64,000 nucleotides of DNA from Serpula lacrymans var. lacrymans S7.9 (GCF_000218685.1 NW_006763301.1:868001-932000); one strand, 5' to 3'. Shown: positions 1 through 10,599, numbered from the stretch's first letter. A program made the numbers and translations. The notes: generated by a model from the sequence alone, not told the origin.

Positions 1-508
1 GGCTTTGCTGATATCAGCAGTGGCACGTGGTAGTCAACGGATCGGCGACGGAAGCGGATAGGAAGTGGTGACATCAGAAATGGTGGGGGTGCAAATAAAA
101 TGAGGAGGAGGAGGGTGGAGGTGACGGAAAAGTGGATTAGAATGGGGATCCAGAAACGACCGTCAGGTGAGAATAAAAAGGAGAGGAAGGGGCCCATGGT
201 GGGGCTAGGCAAAGGAAGGGGAGTAAGGGAAACGACAAAAGCGAGGGCGCAATGCAATGTGTAGCCAGTGGCGACGCAAAAATTTGCCGAAATGCCGAAA
301 CACGGAAAGTACCGGATGGAAAAGCAAAGGTGAGCGTGACTGGATTGCCTAATAGAGGTGGTGCTGATTAGCCACAAGTTCAAAAAAGGCAATATTAATT
401 ACTATTCCACGTGGCACTGTGCCTGTGTGGCGCAAAAGCGAGTCTTTTTGAATATTTGCTTCGTTATTGACACCTGTCCATGCTACCAATCAACTTTGGT
501 GCATGACA
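1..508 (-). repeat. LTR group D fragment, inverted, cut by the window edge
   Basis: Read on the minus strand from 508 downwards, this is nearly identical to the start of the long repeat at 5215 and to the one at 29609. All three begin TGTCATGCACC. Only about the first 500 bases of a roughly 1.8-kb unit are inside the window. The short open frames here recur in the other copies and are repeat sequence, not genes. The 5' end of this copy faces the 5' end of the copy at 5215. Confidence 0.85.
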
Positions 509-748
509 CCGCATCAGCAAATTTGTTTCCCTCTTCACATATATACAACTTTTCATTGTCAGGCAGACACCTCAGAGCTTCTCTTGAAGTCTGAGGTGAG
601 ATATTCCTTTTATTCAATTACATACCTAGCTTATATCTTCGTCCCCAGTTGTTTTACTTACTAGGTATAGTCTTCTCTAATGTATCTCTTAGATCTTCTC
701 TTGAAGTCTGAGTTGTTTTACTTACTAGACCAAACCTGAACAACTTGA
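509..748. other. Gene-free spacer with a hairpin and a duplicated module
   Basis: No gene is visible. A near-perfect inverted repeat spans 570-596 (CCTCAGAGCTT paired with AAGTCTGAGG). The motif TCTTCTCTTGAAGTCTGAG recurs near 693-711, and GTTGTTTTACTTACTAG occurs twice (about 646-662 and 713-729). The spacer lies between an LTR D end and a truncated LTR B, and is probably decayed transposon sequence. Confidence 0.4.
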
Positions 749-1307
749 TTCTGATGAGGAGTAAAGTGGGTAGTTCAAGTAATAAAAAGCTAAAGAACAA
801 TACATGAGTATGTAGGGTTTTTATAGCTAATCATCTATCTCTCAGACCGGAAATAGAATTAAAAAAAAGTGGTCTGAGGATAAAACTATCCAATAGGAAA
901 AACAACAACATATCATATGACTTCAGGGATTAATCAGCAAGTGAGAGAATGTACTAATAATAGGTATATCACACATGTTCAGGAACCGTATCCTCATGAT
1001 GAGGTACAATCCTGACTAACACATCTATTAATATATCCAGGCACATATGCGGCATAGAGCTGGTTAGTGAGATCTCTACTACCAGTCCTTACCTATTGTG
1101 CTGGCTGGCTGGGAGTACTACCCAGTCTCTGATCTGCAATATGAAATGGTAACAATGGTTAAGAAAGCCTGTTAGGGATATGAGGAGCAAGATAGCAAAG
1201 GATACCTCTAGCCCTAGAGCCAGAGGTGTAATCTGGCTCTAGCAGGGAAAGTGTCTGAGAGCCAAGACATGGAACAAAAAGATAAGAAAATATAAATGGT
1301 CCTTACA
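749..1307 (-). repeat. LTR group B, copy truncated at its 3' end
   Basis: It aligns along its length with the complete minus-strand LTR at 2222-2911 and the plus-strand LTR at 27067-27671. On the minus strand it starts TGTAAGGACCA at 1307. The other terminus (GCCTCACA) is missing, and homology begins only at about 749. It abuts the end of the Tc1-type transposase remnant. No target-site duplication can be tested because one end is lost. Confidence 0.75.
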
Positions 1308-1556
1308 TTTTGAATTGAAAAGGGTATTTGGATATTATCAGTACTTGGTATAGCCTCCTTTTGCCCTAAGGACTGCCTGAATCCTTCTAGGCATGCTTTT
1401 AATGAATTTCTGACACTCTTTAACTGGTATCTTCTCCCACTCCACTTGAGTCCTTTCTCACAATTCATGAATCCCATTGGGGGGGTTTTAATACCCTGCA
1501 AGCCTCCTCTTGAAACAAGCCCAGAGATGTTCAATAGGGTCTAGGTCAGGAGACTG

Positions 1557-1976
1557 TGTTATAATTGACATACCAGCACCTACTTACGCTTCACTTTTAC
1601 TTTTACTTTTCATTTTCCAAGTCACATGACTGATCATGTGACTATTTACTTTACTTTACATTTCAGACTTTTCATAGTCACATGACCAATCATGTGACAC
1701 ATCACCTGACCAGTGTCTAGACTCATCATGTGACCAGCCACATGCTAGACAACGGACTTTAAACTTTATTTACAATTTTACAGTACCTCATGTATTTTTG
1801 TATATATACTGGAGCAATACATGGGGAGAGACTGAGCAAGTCCTCTTCTAGTGTATATCAACGTTAGTATGACAACCTCCCTCCTTTGATAGGTTGTACA
1901 CTTCCTTATCCTCCATTGAGTGTTGCTGTGGTTGTGCTCCATTGCCCCAAGAATGTATCTTGTTGGTGTTGTCACA
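1557..1976 (+). mobile_element. Solo LTR, group F (copy F1), TSD GACTG
   Basis: Begins TGTTATAATT and ends TTGTCACA. The 5 bases on each side are identical: GACTG at 1552-1556 and 1977-1981. Excising it with one GACTG restores the WPAQS/SPDLDP block of the Tc1-type transposase. The first part matches the F copy at 33362. The last part does not, so the 3' portion is different. A TATA-like GTATATATAC lies near 1800. Confidence 0.9.
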
Positions 1977-2221
1977 GACTGTGCAGGCCAAACTATAGTG
2001 TTGAATGCTTGCTCCTCTAGCCAGTCCTTGGCCTCCCTGCAGGTGTGCTTGGGATTATTATCCTGCTGAAAGATGATGTCAGGAGGATTGAGACCATATT
2101 ACTAATACTCCAGGGTTTGCTGGAACTCATCCTTCAAAATCTGAAGGTAAAGGTCCCCATCCATTCTACCGTCAATCTTGGTAGTAAATCCAACCCTTTT
2201 CCTATTCATACAGCCCCATAT

Positions 2222-2911
2222 TGTGAGGCAACGATAAACTATAACAAAAACAACACCTGTCTCTGACTGCACTTGCAGGGAGTAAGAGGTACAGTGAGTC
2301 TGAGATCAACAGATGCTAGTGAATATAGCAGGTAGAGGATATGGGAGTAGACTCAGAGGTTTCTGATGAGGAGTGAAGCGGATAATTCAAGTAATAGAAA
2401 GCTAAGGACTATACATGAATAGGTAAGGCTTTATATAGCTAACCATCTATCCCTCAGACCAAAAAAGGAATAAAAGGAAAGTGGTCTGAGGGGAAAATCA
2501 ACCAATAAGAAAAAGGGACAACTATCGTATGACTTTGAAGATTAATCAGTAGGTGAGAAAGTGTACTAATAATAAGTGTTGTCACGCATGTCCAGAAACC
2601 GTATCCTCATGATGAGGTACGATCTTGGCTAAAGCGTCTATTAGTATCTCCAGGCACTGATGGGGCTTGGAGCTGGTTGGTGAGATGCTTACCACCAGTC
2701 CTTTACCCATTGTGCTGGCTGGCTGGGAGTGATACCCAGTCTCTGATCTGCGATATAAAGTGGTAACGATGATTGAGAAAGCCTGTGAGGGCTATGAGAA
2801 GCAGGATTGCAAAAGATACCTCTAGCCCTAGAGCTAAAGGTGTAATAAGAAAAGTGTTCGAGAACCAAGGCATGGAGTAAGAAGATAAGAAAATAATAAA
2901 TGGTCCTTACA
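2222..2911 (-). mobile_element. Solo LTR, group B (copy B1), TSD CATAT
   Basis: On the minus strand it runs TGTAAGGACCA (2911) to GTTGCCTCACA (2222). CATAT flanks both ends (2217-2221 and 2912-2916). Removing it joins the SLMIWGCM block of the surrounding transposase, confirming insertion into the Tc1-type element. It is 690 bp, longer than the 605-bp copy at 27067. Confidence 0.92.
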
Positions 2912-2979
2912 CATATCATCAAGGAACCTCTTCCAAACTTGAGGGTTCCATTTACCAGCCTATCACTAAGCCCCTCACC

Positions 2980-3391
2980 TGTTACGATACACAATTTTTG
3001 GATCTTTAATTTTCACTCTCCTCTTTAACTTTATACTGTAGTTTTCACACACTGTGCCATGCGGCACTTCCAATTTTGTTCAAACTCCACCTTCTCGCGC
3101 TACACTGCCTTTATTTTTATTTAGCTACAAGTCTCTCACACAGTAGAGCTGGTCATACGGGCTGCGCCCTCTGACATTATCAGCCACTGATCTCATCAAC
3201 TGTACAGTACATAAGTACAAACACTCTGTATTAGTATATATACCTCAATAGATCCAGGAGACTCCTCAGTGAGTCCTCCTGTTGTATCCTCACAACTAAC
3301 TTGTTGAAACCTAAGGGGTAACCACTCCCTCTTCATTACTCTTTTGCTTGTCTGAGTTGTGCGTCAGAGTAACTAACTCTTGGTTGTTACA
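2980..3391 (+). repeat. LTR group C (copy C1), probable 5' LTR of the gag-bearing element
   Basis: Starts TGTTACGATACAC and ends GGTTGTTACA. It is the same repeat as the minus-strand copies at 4549-4965 and 31985-32382. Its 5-bp flanks differ (TCACC and TTAGG), so it is not a solo insertion. A leader and then a gag frame follow it, which fits a 5' LTR whose partner has been lost by rearrangement. Confidence 0.75.
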
Positions 3392-3886
3392 TTAGGACTC
3401 GCTCTCACTACTCTCTTGCACGCTGTACAAACCCGGTCCCCAGGGTTAAGGGGTTATTGTTTGGGAATATCCCGTATAGCAGAAGGGTGCGCTCCTAGCG
3501 ACGGCCCCGTAGTGCTCTGGGAGAAGAGACAATTATCTATACACAGCCCCCACTGTTAAGGGGAGTACTTTAGCTCAGCAATAGTGTGGAACTATTGTTG
3601 ATTAGAATTTACATACAAATCTTCTCTTTCTCTTTCCTCTGACCAGGCCGGGCACTTGCCTCTGCCAGTCTGGAGAAGGGTTGACAGCCTAACAAGCAGA
3701 CCACCCCCTGACAACCATTCGGACCAGGGTTTATTACAATACCTTTTATATACCTTTCAAATACTATAGTGTGGGTAGTCAGAGATTGAGATTCGATACT
3801 CAGCTGGGAAGAGGTAGATCCGCAGATAGCAAGCGGGGACCCCCAGTTACCATTTTTTATTGTACTTTACAAGAGAACAAGTCAAC
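3392..3886 (+). other. Retrotransposon leader between LTR C1 and gag
   Basis: About 495 bases without a gene. The position matches the untranslated leader of a Gypsy element, where the primer-binding and packaging signals lie. I could not identify a specific tRNA primer-binding site. A pyrimidine-rich run (CTTCTCTTTCTCTTTCCTC) lies near 3630-3650. Confidence 0.45.
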
Positions 3887-4408
3887 ATGTTGTCGCAAAG
3901 CCAACCTGATGTCAACACTCTGTTGCACAACATGCATGCCCAGATTTTGGCGTTGACCACGCAACTCACCGAGCTACAGGCAAACCCCACTGCAGCAGCC
4001 CGCTCAGTTGAGAAGAAGTTCAATAAGAAAGTTGAAGTCGTTGCTGGCCCTGGCACCTTCGAAGGAGACAGAGTGTGATTTGCCAAATGGTGGATCAAGC
4101 TCCAAATTTGGGTCAAGGCAAATTGGGATGTATTTGCTGACGACTTTGAGGTAGCCACTGCAGTGCTATCTCGACTAAAAGGACCTGTGGCGGGTCAATA
4201 CGCCCAAGTTAGAATGCAGGAGTGCTACACCATGGGAGTGTGGCCTGTCTGGGATGATCTCAAAGTTGAGATCAAAAAGTATTCCAAACCGCAAGCTGAG
4301 CGTGACTGGGCACGTCAGCAGATCTGTACCTTCAAGCAAGGAAACATGAGGACGGATGATTTTGTAACCCGGTTCCTGGCCCTCTCCATCCAAGGGGAAG
4401 TGTTCTGA
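3887..4408 (+). pseudogene. Ty3/Gypsy Gag (capsid) fragment with an in-frame stop
   Basis: The first ATG is at 3887 (MLSQSQPDV). A coiled-coil-like N-terminus (LTTQLTELQ) is followed by a retrotransposon-gag-type core containing GTFEGDR, FAKWW, a WDVF segment, LKGPVAGQYA, WDDLKVEIKK and a TDDFVTRFLALS segment. A TGA at about 4076-4078 interrupts the frame just before FAKWW, and the sequence resumes in the same frame. It ends at 4408, where the element switches into an inverted pol fragment, so the nucleocapsid end is missing. Gag would form the virus-like particle. Family assignment rests on the overall pattern, not on a search. Confidence 0.75.
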
Positions 4409-5214
4409 CTTATGTTTTGAAAAGACTTTCCAGAAGTCATGGTACTCGGGAGGTACCAGCCTCTTAATCTCTTCCTCGGGTTTTACCTCGTCATCGTCAT
4501 TGTCAATCTTTTCTAAAGATCTGAGCTCATAAATGTGACCAGCGTTTATGTAACAACCTAGAGTTAGTTACTCTGGCACACACAGAAACACACTATAAAG
4601 GTAGTGATGAGGGAGTGGTTACCCCTTAGGCTGCAGAGACTTTGTTGGTTAACAACAGGAGGACTCGCTGAGGAGTCTCCTGGATTTATTGGGGTATATA
4701 TACTAATACAGAGTGTTTGTACTTATGTACTGTACAGTTGATAAAGTCAGCGGCTGACGATGTCATGGGGCCTAGCCCGCATGACCAGCTCCACTGTGTG
4801 AGAGAGTTGTATCTAAAAATAAGAAGAAGACAACGCGGTGCGAGAAAGAGGAGTTTGAACAAAAGGGGAAGCGCCGCGTGGCACCATGTGTGAAAGCTAA
4901 AGTATACAAGGTTAAAGCGGAGAATGAAAAAGAAGGAAAGGTCCGAAAATTGTGTGATTGTAACAGTTTATCTTTTCAAGATGCTCAGTTTGACGGACGC
5001 GACTTGGTTTACCCAAGTTTTCACACTCCTGAGGGCAACGTGACAATGTGACAACCCCTGTCTGCCAGTCAATCTCAGGATTGTGTTTAAATAGCCAGGT
5101 CCAGCCTAAGATTAAATTAATCTTCCCTAGTTGGGTAGCTTCAGCGGTGACTCATTCTCTGTGTCCTTGGTACTCGACAACAAAAGAACATTTGTGTGTA
5201 ATGCAGCCACCTGC
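4405..5214 (-). pseudogene. Ty3/Gypsy protease-to-RT linker fragment, inverted
   Basis: On the minus strand the stretch 5168-5030 carries the retropepsin C-terminal pattern LILGWTWLFKHNPEIDW. From 4543 it reads an acidic linker and then RLVPPEYHDFWKVF, the classic linker ahead of the reverse transcriptase in chromodomain Gypsy elements. In-frame stops occur, and solo LTR C2 interrupts it. Upstream it is cut by LTR D at 5215, downstream by the junction with gag at about 4405. Its orientation is opposite to the adjacent gag, so the two cannot belong to one unrearranged element. Confidence 0.75.
4549..4965 (-). mobile_element. Solo LTR, group C (copy C2), TSD GTTTA
   Basis: The plus strand shows TGTAACAACC at the left end and TTGTAACA at the right end. 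GTTTA occurs at 4544-4548 and 4966-4970. Excision with one GTTTA joins the protease-side HLEKI and the linker-side NAGHIYELRS coding segments of the minus-strand pol fragment. Its sequence is close to C3 at 31985. Confidence 0.93.
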
Positions 5215-7024
5215 TGTCATGCACCAAAGTTGATTGGTAGCATGGACAGGTGTCAATAACGAAGCAAATATTCAAAAAGACTCGCCTTGCGCCACACAGG
5301 CACAGTGCCACGTGGAATAGTATTAATATTGCCTTTTTTGACTTGTGGCTAATCAGCACCACCTCTATTAGGCAATCCAGTCATGCTCACCTTTGCTTTT
5401 CCATTCGGTACTTTCCGCGTTTTGGCATTTCAGCAAATTTTTGCGTCGCCACTGGCTACACATTGCATTGCGCCCTCGCTTTTGTCGTTTCCCTTACTCC
5501 CCTTCCTTTGCCTAGCCCCACCATGGGCCCCTTCCTCTCCTTTTTATTCTCACCTGACGGTCGTTTCTGGATCCCCATTCTAATCCACTTTTTTGTCACC
5601 TCCACCCTCCTCCTCCTCATCTTATTTGCACCCCCACCATTTCTGATGTCACCACTTCCTATCCGCTTCCGTCAACTACCACGTGCCACTGCTGATATCA
5701 GCAAAGCCCCGGCGGCCGGTCCAAATAGGGCAACAGGTCCATCTTCATGACATTGATCTGCCATCATATACTATCAAAACATCGGTCGCTCGTCTTGCCT
5801 GGTTGGAGCATGGGTGGGTAGTTTTTGAGCTGGAGAAGGTTCATCCCCTTGCGTCGCCCATGTTCATTGCTGTCCCATTCACTTATTCACTTGGGTACAC
5901 TTATCTTTTGTCCATCGTCTTCGCTACAGCTACACCTACCACATGCTGCCTGGGACTCACTTGTTCCAAATTGGAACTACTCCTCTCCCTCCCTCGTTTG
6001 ATCAGGTGGTCCAACACAACCAGTCCATTGGTAAGGCCATGGAACTGTCGGATTTGGACTAGGTGGTGGACTGGTGGCTCCAGTTTCTTTTTTTTTCAGC
6101 AGAACATTCATTTACAGTGCAATTATTTTTGATTTTTGAATCATTTTTATGGACACATATTTTTTAGAATGCCTGACTGACAATAAAGGAACTGTGTTGA
6201 TACTGATAGTGTTTTGCCTTGCCCTTTTTTTACTACATCTTCCCATGGCATCATGATTTTCCTGCTCTCTTTTTGCTATTGGACTTTACTTTATGGCTGT
6301 ACAAACCTGTGACATTACTCACAGCATTTATTGTTCTATCCCTTTCTTTTCCTTTTTTGACAATCTTATCCTGTACTACCTATGCAGGATTTGTCAGCAT
6401 ACATTCCTTCCTTCATGTTCTTTCTCATTCTTTTTGCACAGCTATACTGTGCATAGCCTACTTTTCTTTTACTATATAAACCCCTGTATTTTACCTTGTA
6501 AAAAAAACAAGTACTCGATTCCAGACTTTTTCTCTAATCTTAAGTCCACTTCTTACTGCTACTTGTGATCCAGTGTGGTCACAACACTTCCCACTGCTAC
6601 CACTCTTAATTGCTGTTCGTCACTTCCCACTATTGAAGTCATTGTTATCCCTTTCGATTAGAGTCCTTCTGAGCACTACAGTTTGTGCGTCAGGAGCCTG
6701 CTATCACTGGGAACCTCATCACCTCGTCATCCTCGTCGTTCTCAAACCTACCTTGTGCTACAATTAGCAAGGTAGTGCTCATCTATACTCGTCACTAAGC
6801 CCCTATCTTCTATAAATTCAACTATCCCTCCTCCTCAAAACCCACACTCATACACCTCTGGGTTTTACTTTGAAGGATCTTTATACGTACCACCCCACGA
6901 ACAACCAGACCACTCCACTGTTTTAGGAGGCAAAGCCCATAAACAAGTTCCGTGGAATCTGGGAGGATTGTGTGTTAGTTTGTTTTTGTGTGTGGTTTTC
7001 TAACAGCAGTACTCATCATCGACA
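5215..7024 (+). repeat. LTR group D (copy D1), about 1.8 kb
   Basis: Begins TGTCA and ends CGACA; the matching end of the other copy (31404) is TGACA, giving a near-perfect 5-bp terminal inverted repeat. It aligns over its whole length with 29609-31404. A TATA box (ACTATATAAACCCC) lies near 6472, and AATAAA motifs occur (for example near 6183), as in a long U3 plus R/U5. It contains only short open frames that are shared between copies. No target-site duplication: the left flank is an inverted pol fragment and the right flank is the interior of LTR A. It may be a solo LTR altered by recombination, or an LTR with a few internal bases. Confidence 0.7.
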
Positions 7025-7605
7025 CTGATTCATTCCCTGTCACTCCTCTTGCTCTTGGACTAGAGATTACAGCCGGTATCTTATTACTTTTATCCTTTTT
7101 CTTCTTATTCTCCATTCATACTCATGTCCTATTGTACTTACAACGAAGGAGAACTGTTGTAGACCCTCAAGAAGATATCCAAATGACATAGCAACAATCT
7201 AGTGCTATGTCTGGGAATACTTTGGAGGGATATTGATAAGCGAGGAAGGCTGTGAGTCAGCGCCTTCTCATGGGCTTACTGATATAGCCAATTGCACACC
7301 TCTTACCAATACTTTCTCTCATATGGTTAGTAAATACAATAGATCGGACCACTTTCTCTTTCTTTTCCTATTTGTTAGTCAATTGGTCAGACCACTTTCT
7401 TAACTCTTCTCTTTCTCGGTCTGACCCTTGTTGTTCACTATATAAAGAAGTACATACTCGATGTATTGTTCTTTAGTTCAATATTAGTTTGGATTTGCGC
7501 CTATATTGATACTCTTCAACTCTCATACCCTGCTTCACCGCCTTTCAGCAAGGACTTGACCAGGCATTGTGTTTTGTTATATAGCTTCGTATTTGTTGCC
7601 TAACA
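7025..7605 (+). repeat. LTR group A (copy A1), 5'-truncated
   Basis: Aligns with LTR A2 (9970-10599) from the segment CTGAYTCATTCCCTGTCACT onwards and ends GTTGCCTAACA. About the first 50 bases of the LTR are missing because LTR D1 abuts it. The promoter-like CACTATATAAAGAAGTAC lies near 7438. It is followed with no gap by pol coding sequence. Confidence 0.85.
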
Positions 7606-9895
7606 GAGTATCTAGGCATGATCATTTCCAAAACCACTATCCGTATGGATCCATTAAAAGTCGCAGCAGTCGTTGACTGGCCAGCACCAAAGAACAAGAG
7701 AGAACTCCAATTATTCCTGGGATTCTCCAACTTCTATCAACGATTTGTCAAGGACTACGGACAAATTGCAAAACCGCTCACTGTACTCACTGGAAAGGTT
7801 GACTGGACCTGGAAGGACAAACAAGAGAAGTCTTTTGAAACATTGAAGAGAACACTCACTACTGCCCCCACTCTTGCTATACCAAATGACAAAGACCCGT
7901 TTAAACTGAGAACCAACACCTCTGACTTTGCTGTAGGAGCTGTCCTATCCCAAAAACAGAATAATAAGTTCAGACCCATAGCATTCTTTTCAAAAGCCCT
8001 TACCCCTGCTGAACAAAATTATGAAATCTATGATAAAGAGATGCTTGCAGTCATGACTGCACTAGATAAATGGCAACATCACCTTGTGGGATCGAAACAC
8101 CCCTTCACTATCTTCACGGATCACCAGAACCTCCTTTACTTCCGCCAACCACAGAAATACAACCGATGTCAAGCTTAATGGTCCTCTCAGCTTGCAGATT
8201 ATAATTTCAAGATGGAGCACGTCAAGGGAGATCAAAACTAAGGCTGACCTGTTAAGCAGATGAATTGATCACCCTAGAGGCACAAATGATAACAAAAACC
8301 AAACACGCCTTCCGGATGTGCATTTTGAAGTACTTGACACCGACGAAGGATACCTACCAGATATATGCAGAAACTTCCAGAAACAAGACAACATAGTAAA
8401 GAAGAATTTGAAAGAGAAGTTGGATACCTGGAAGGTGAAGGATAGGATCATCTGGATCAAAAGAGAGTCTGCAATGAGTTCCTACCCAATCTTATTAGCT
8501 GACCACATCTACGTCCCTCGAAACCATGAACTATGTGCGCAGATATTGAAGGATCATCACGACAAAGCTCTTGCTGGACACCCAGGAGAGAGAACAATGT
8601 TTGAATGAGTGAACCGAGAACTCTGGTGGCCAAGTCTTTGCACAGATATCAGACAATATGTACGAGGGTGTGAGAGTTGTCAACAAACCAAGGCACATTG
8701 GACAAAGTCTAACACCCCTCTTCATCCGAACCCAATACCCGATCAACCCTGGCAAGTTATCACCACCAACCTTATAGGTGCTCTACTGGAGTCTAAAGGC
8801 TACACCGCTGTTCAGGTCTTTGTAGACCAATTTAGCAAGATGGCCCATTTTGTCCCCACTTTCATCACCCTCGACTCAGCCGGTTACGCCCGTCGGCTGG
8901 GGGACAATGTGATACAACTCCACAAAATTCCAGAGACGATTATCTCTGATCAAGGTCCTCAATTTATGTCACAGTTTACTAAAGACTTTTATGATTTGAT
9001 GGGGATCCAGGCCTTTCTACAGGTTATCACCCTCAAACGGACGGGCAATCTGAACAGATCAATCAGGATTTTGAGCACTACCTCCATGTTTTCATAAATC
9101 AATCACAGACAGGACGATTGGGCAGATTGGCTCCCCATCATTGAATTCACATACAACAATCATCTCCACACTGCGACAAATCAAACACCTTTTTTTCTAA
9201 ACTATGGTCTGCACCCGCGAACAAACACCACCATTGTGTCATCCCCTTGATCCACATCAGTGGCCAAGCTTAGGGAACAGATGAAATGACTCCATGACCT
9301 CACAAAATCCTCCCTTCTTTTAGAAAACAACAATCTCAAACAATATTATGATTGTAAGAGATCTCCAGCCTGGGAATATCAAACTGGCAACAAAGTCTGG
9401 TTAGAAGGACACAACATCACGACAGACAGACCAATGAAGAAATTAGACAACAAATGTTTTGGTCCTTTTAAAGTTACCCAAAAGGTTGGACCTTCTGCTT
9501 ACCAACTCGACATCCCAAAAGGTTGGAAATCCATTCACCCAGTATTCAACAAAGCCATTCTGTCGCCATACCATGCTCCCGAATTCCCTAACCAACCTAT
9601 CTCCTCGCGACCACCACCCAAAATCATTGAAGGTGTAGACAAATACGAAGTAGAGAGTATAGTTGCATCCAGACCGACCAAACTAAGAGGCACTAAGCTC
9701 GACTACTTGGTCCACTGGCATGGCTATCCGGTCTCAGAACGTACTTGGGAACCCGACACCAACCTTACACATGTCTCCAATTTACTCGCAACTTTCCACA
9801 AAACACACCCCGCCGCCCCTCGCATCATCACCGCTTCTCTTCACTTCTGTCCTTACGAAATTACACCACAACTTCTAAATCTCCGATGCTTTTAG
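7606..9895 (+). pseudogene. Ty3/Gypsy chromovirus pol, 3' half (RT end, RNase H, integrase, chromodomain)
   Basis: Starts inside the reverse transcriptase (YLGMIIS, then LQLFLGFSNFYQRFV). The RNase H domain follows (TNTSDFAVGAVLSQ, YDKEMLAV, FTDHQNLLYF), then the integrase zinc finger (ALAGHPG, CESCQQTK), the core (ISDQGPQF) and a C-terminal chromodomain (YEVESIVA through LVHWHGYP to ERTWEPDTNL, about 9648-9765). Broken by stops (8176, 8606) and by a frameshift near 9020, after which the HPQTDGQ block continues in another frame. The expected catalytic Asp reads Asn in RNase H (TNTSD) and in the integrase core (TTNLIG). Everything upstream (gag, protease, most of RT) is missing. It lies between LTRs A1 and A2. 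Confidence 0.92.
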
Positions 9896-9955
9896 ATTGG
9901 ATTACCAACAAGTTCCAGAGTGCCGCTTCCGGAATCATGAGGACACGAGTCTTAT

Positions 9956-9965
9956 AAAAGGGGAG
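9956..9965 (+). other. Polypurine tract of the LTR A element
   Basis: AAAAGGGGAG lies 4 bases before the 3' LTR. This is the expected position for the plus-strand primer of a Gypsy element. Confidence 0.7.
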
Positions 9966-9969
9966 CTAA

Positions 9970-10599
9970 TGTGAGGAATCAATTTTTCTTATTGCATTCC
10001 CATCATGTTGTGGTTATCTGACTCATTCCCTGTCACTCCTCTCGTTCTTGGACTAGAGATCACGGTCGGCATTCTATTACTCTTATCCTTTTTCTTTTTA
10101 TTTTCCATTCATACTCACATCCTATTGTATTTACAACGAAGGAAAACTGTTGTATATCCTCGAGAAGATATCCAGATGACATAGCAATGATCCAATGCTA
10201 TGTCTGGGAATACTTCGGAGGAATATAGATAAGTGAGGTAGGCTATGAATCAGCGCCTTCTCATGGGCTTACTGATATAGCCAATTGTACACCTCTTACC
10301 AATACTCTTTCTCACACAATTAGTAAATACGATAGATCGGACCACTTTTGCTTTCTTTTCTTTTTGGTTAGTTGGCTGGTCAGACCACTTTCTTAACTCT
10401 TCCCTTTTTTCGGTCTGACCATTGCTATTTACTATATAAGGAAGTACATACTCGATGTATTATTCCTTAGTTCAATATTAGTTTGGATTTGTGCCTATAC
10501 CGATACTCTTCAACCTCAGTACTCTGATTCACTGCCCTCTTCAAGGGACTTGACCAGACATCTGTTCTTGTTATATAGCTTTGTATCCGTTGCCTGACA
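9970..10599 (+). repeat. LTR group A (copy A2), intact 3' LTR
   Basis: Runs TGTGAGGAATC to TTGCCTGACA (630 bp). It has a TATA-like ACTATATAAGGAAGTAC near 10433 and matches A1, A3 (26425) and A4 (28588). It closes the deleted element that begins at LTR A1. The 5 bases after it are TTACG; its partner's left flank is lost, so no duplication can be tested. Confidence 0.88.

Larger units (their letters stand above)
1338..2979 (-). pseudogene. Tc1/mariner-type (DD34E) transposase pseudogene, interrupted by two LTRs
   Basis: The minus strand encodes scattered Tc1-family blocks in order: TLKFGRGSLMIWGCM (around 2970-2912), MWGCMNRKR leading to IDGRMDGDLYLQIL (about 2230-2100), FQQDNNPKHTCREAKDWL, the WPAQS-to-SPDLDPIEHLW block, and a C-terminus ending GGYTKY before a stop at 1340-1338. 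The catalytic second Asp (QQDNN) and the final Glu (PIEHLW) are present, 34 residues apart once the inserted LTR is discounted, as expected for Tc1. In-frame stops (two after QTLEY, others after RRLAGY) make it inactive. Solo LTRs at 1557-1976 and 2222-2911 split it, and LTR C at 2980 removes the N-terminal part. Full Tc1 transposases are about 340 residues, so roughly the last two thirds remain. Confidence 0.85.

Noticed and set aside
2980..3391. Solo LTR with target duplication
   Set aside because: The flanks TCACC and TTAGG differ. It is followed by a leader and gag, so it was called a 5' LTR.
5250..5750. A 166-codon open frame rich in Phe/Leu, similar to a frame near 29725
   Set aside because: It lies inside the LTR D repeat and recurs in the other copies with frameshifts. 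It has no domain and is best explained as LTR sequence.
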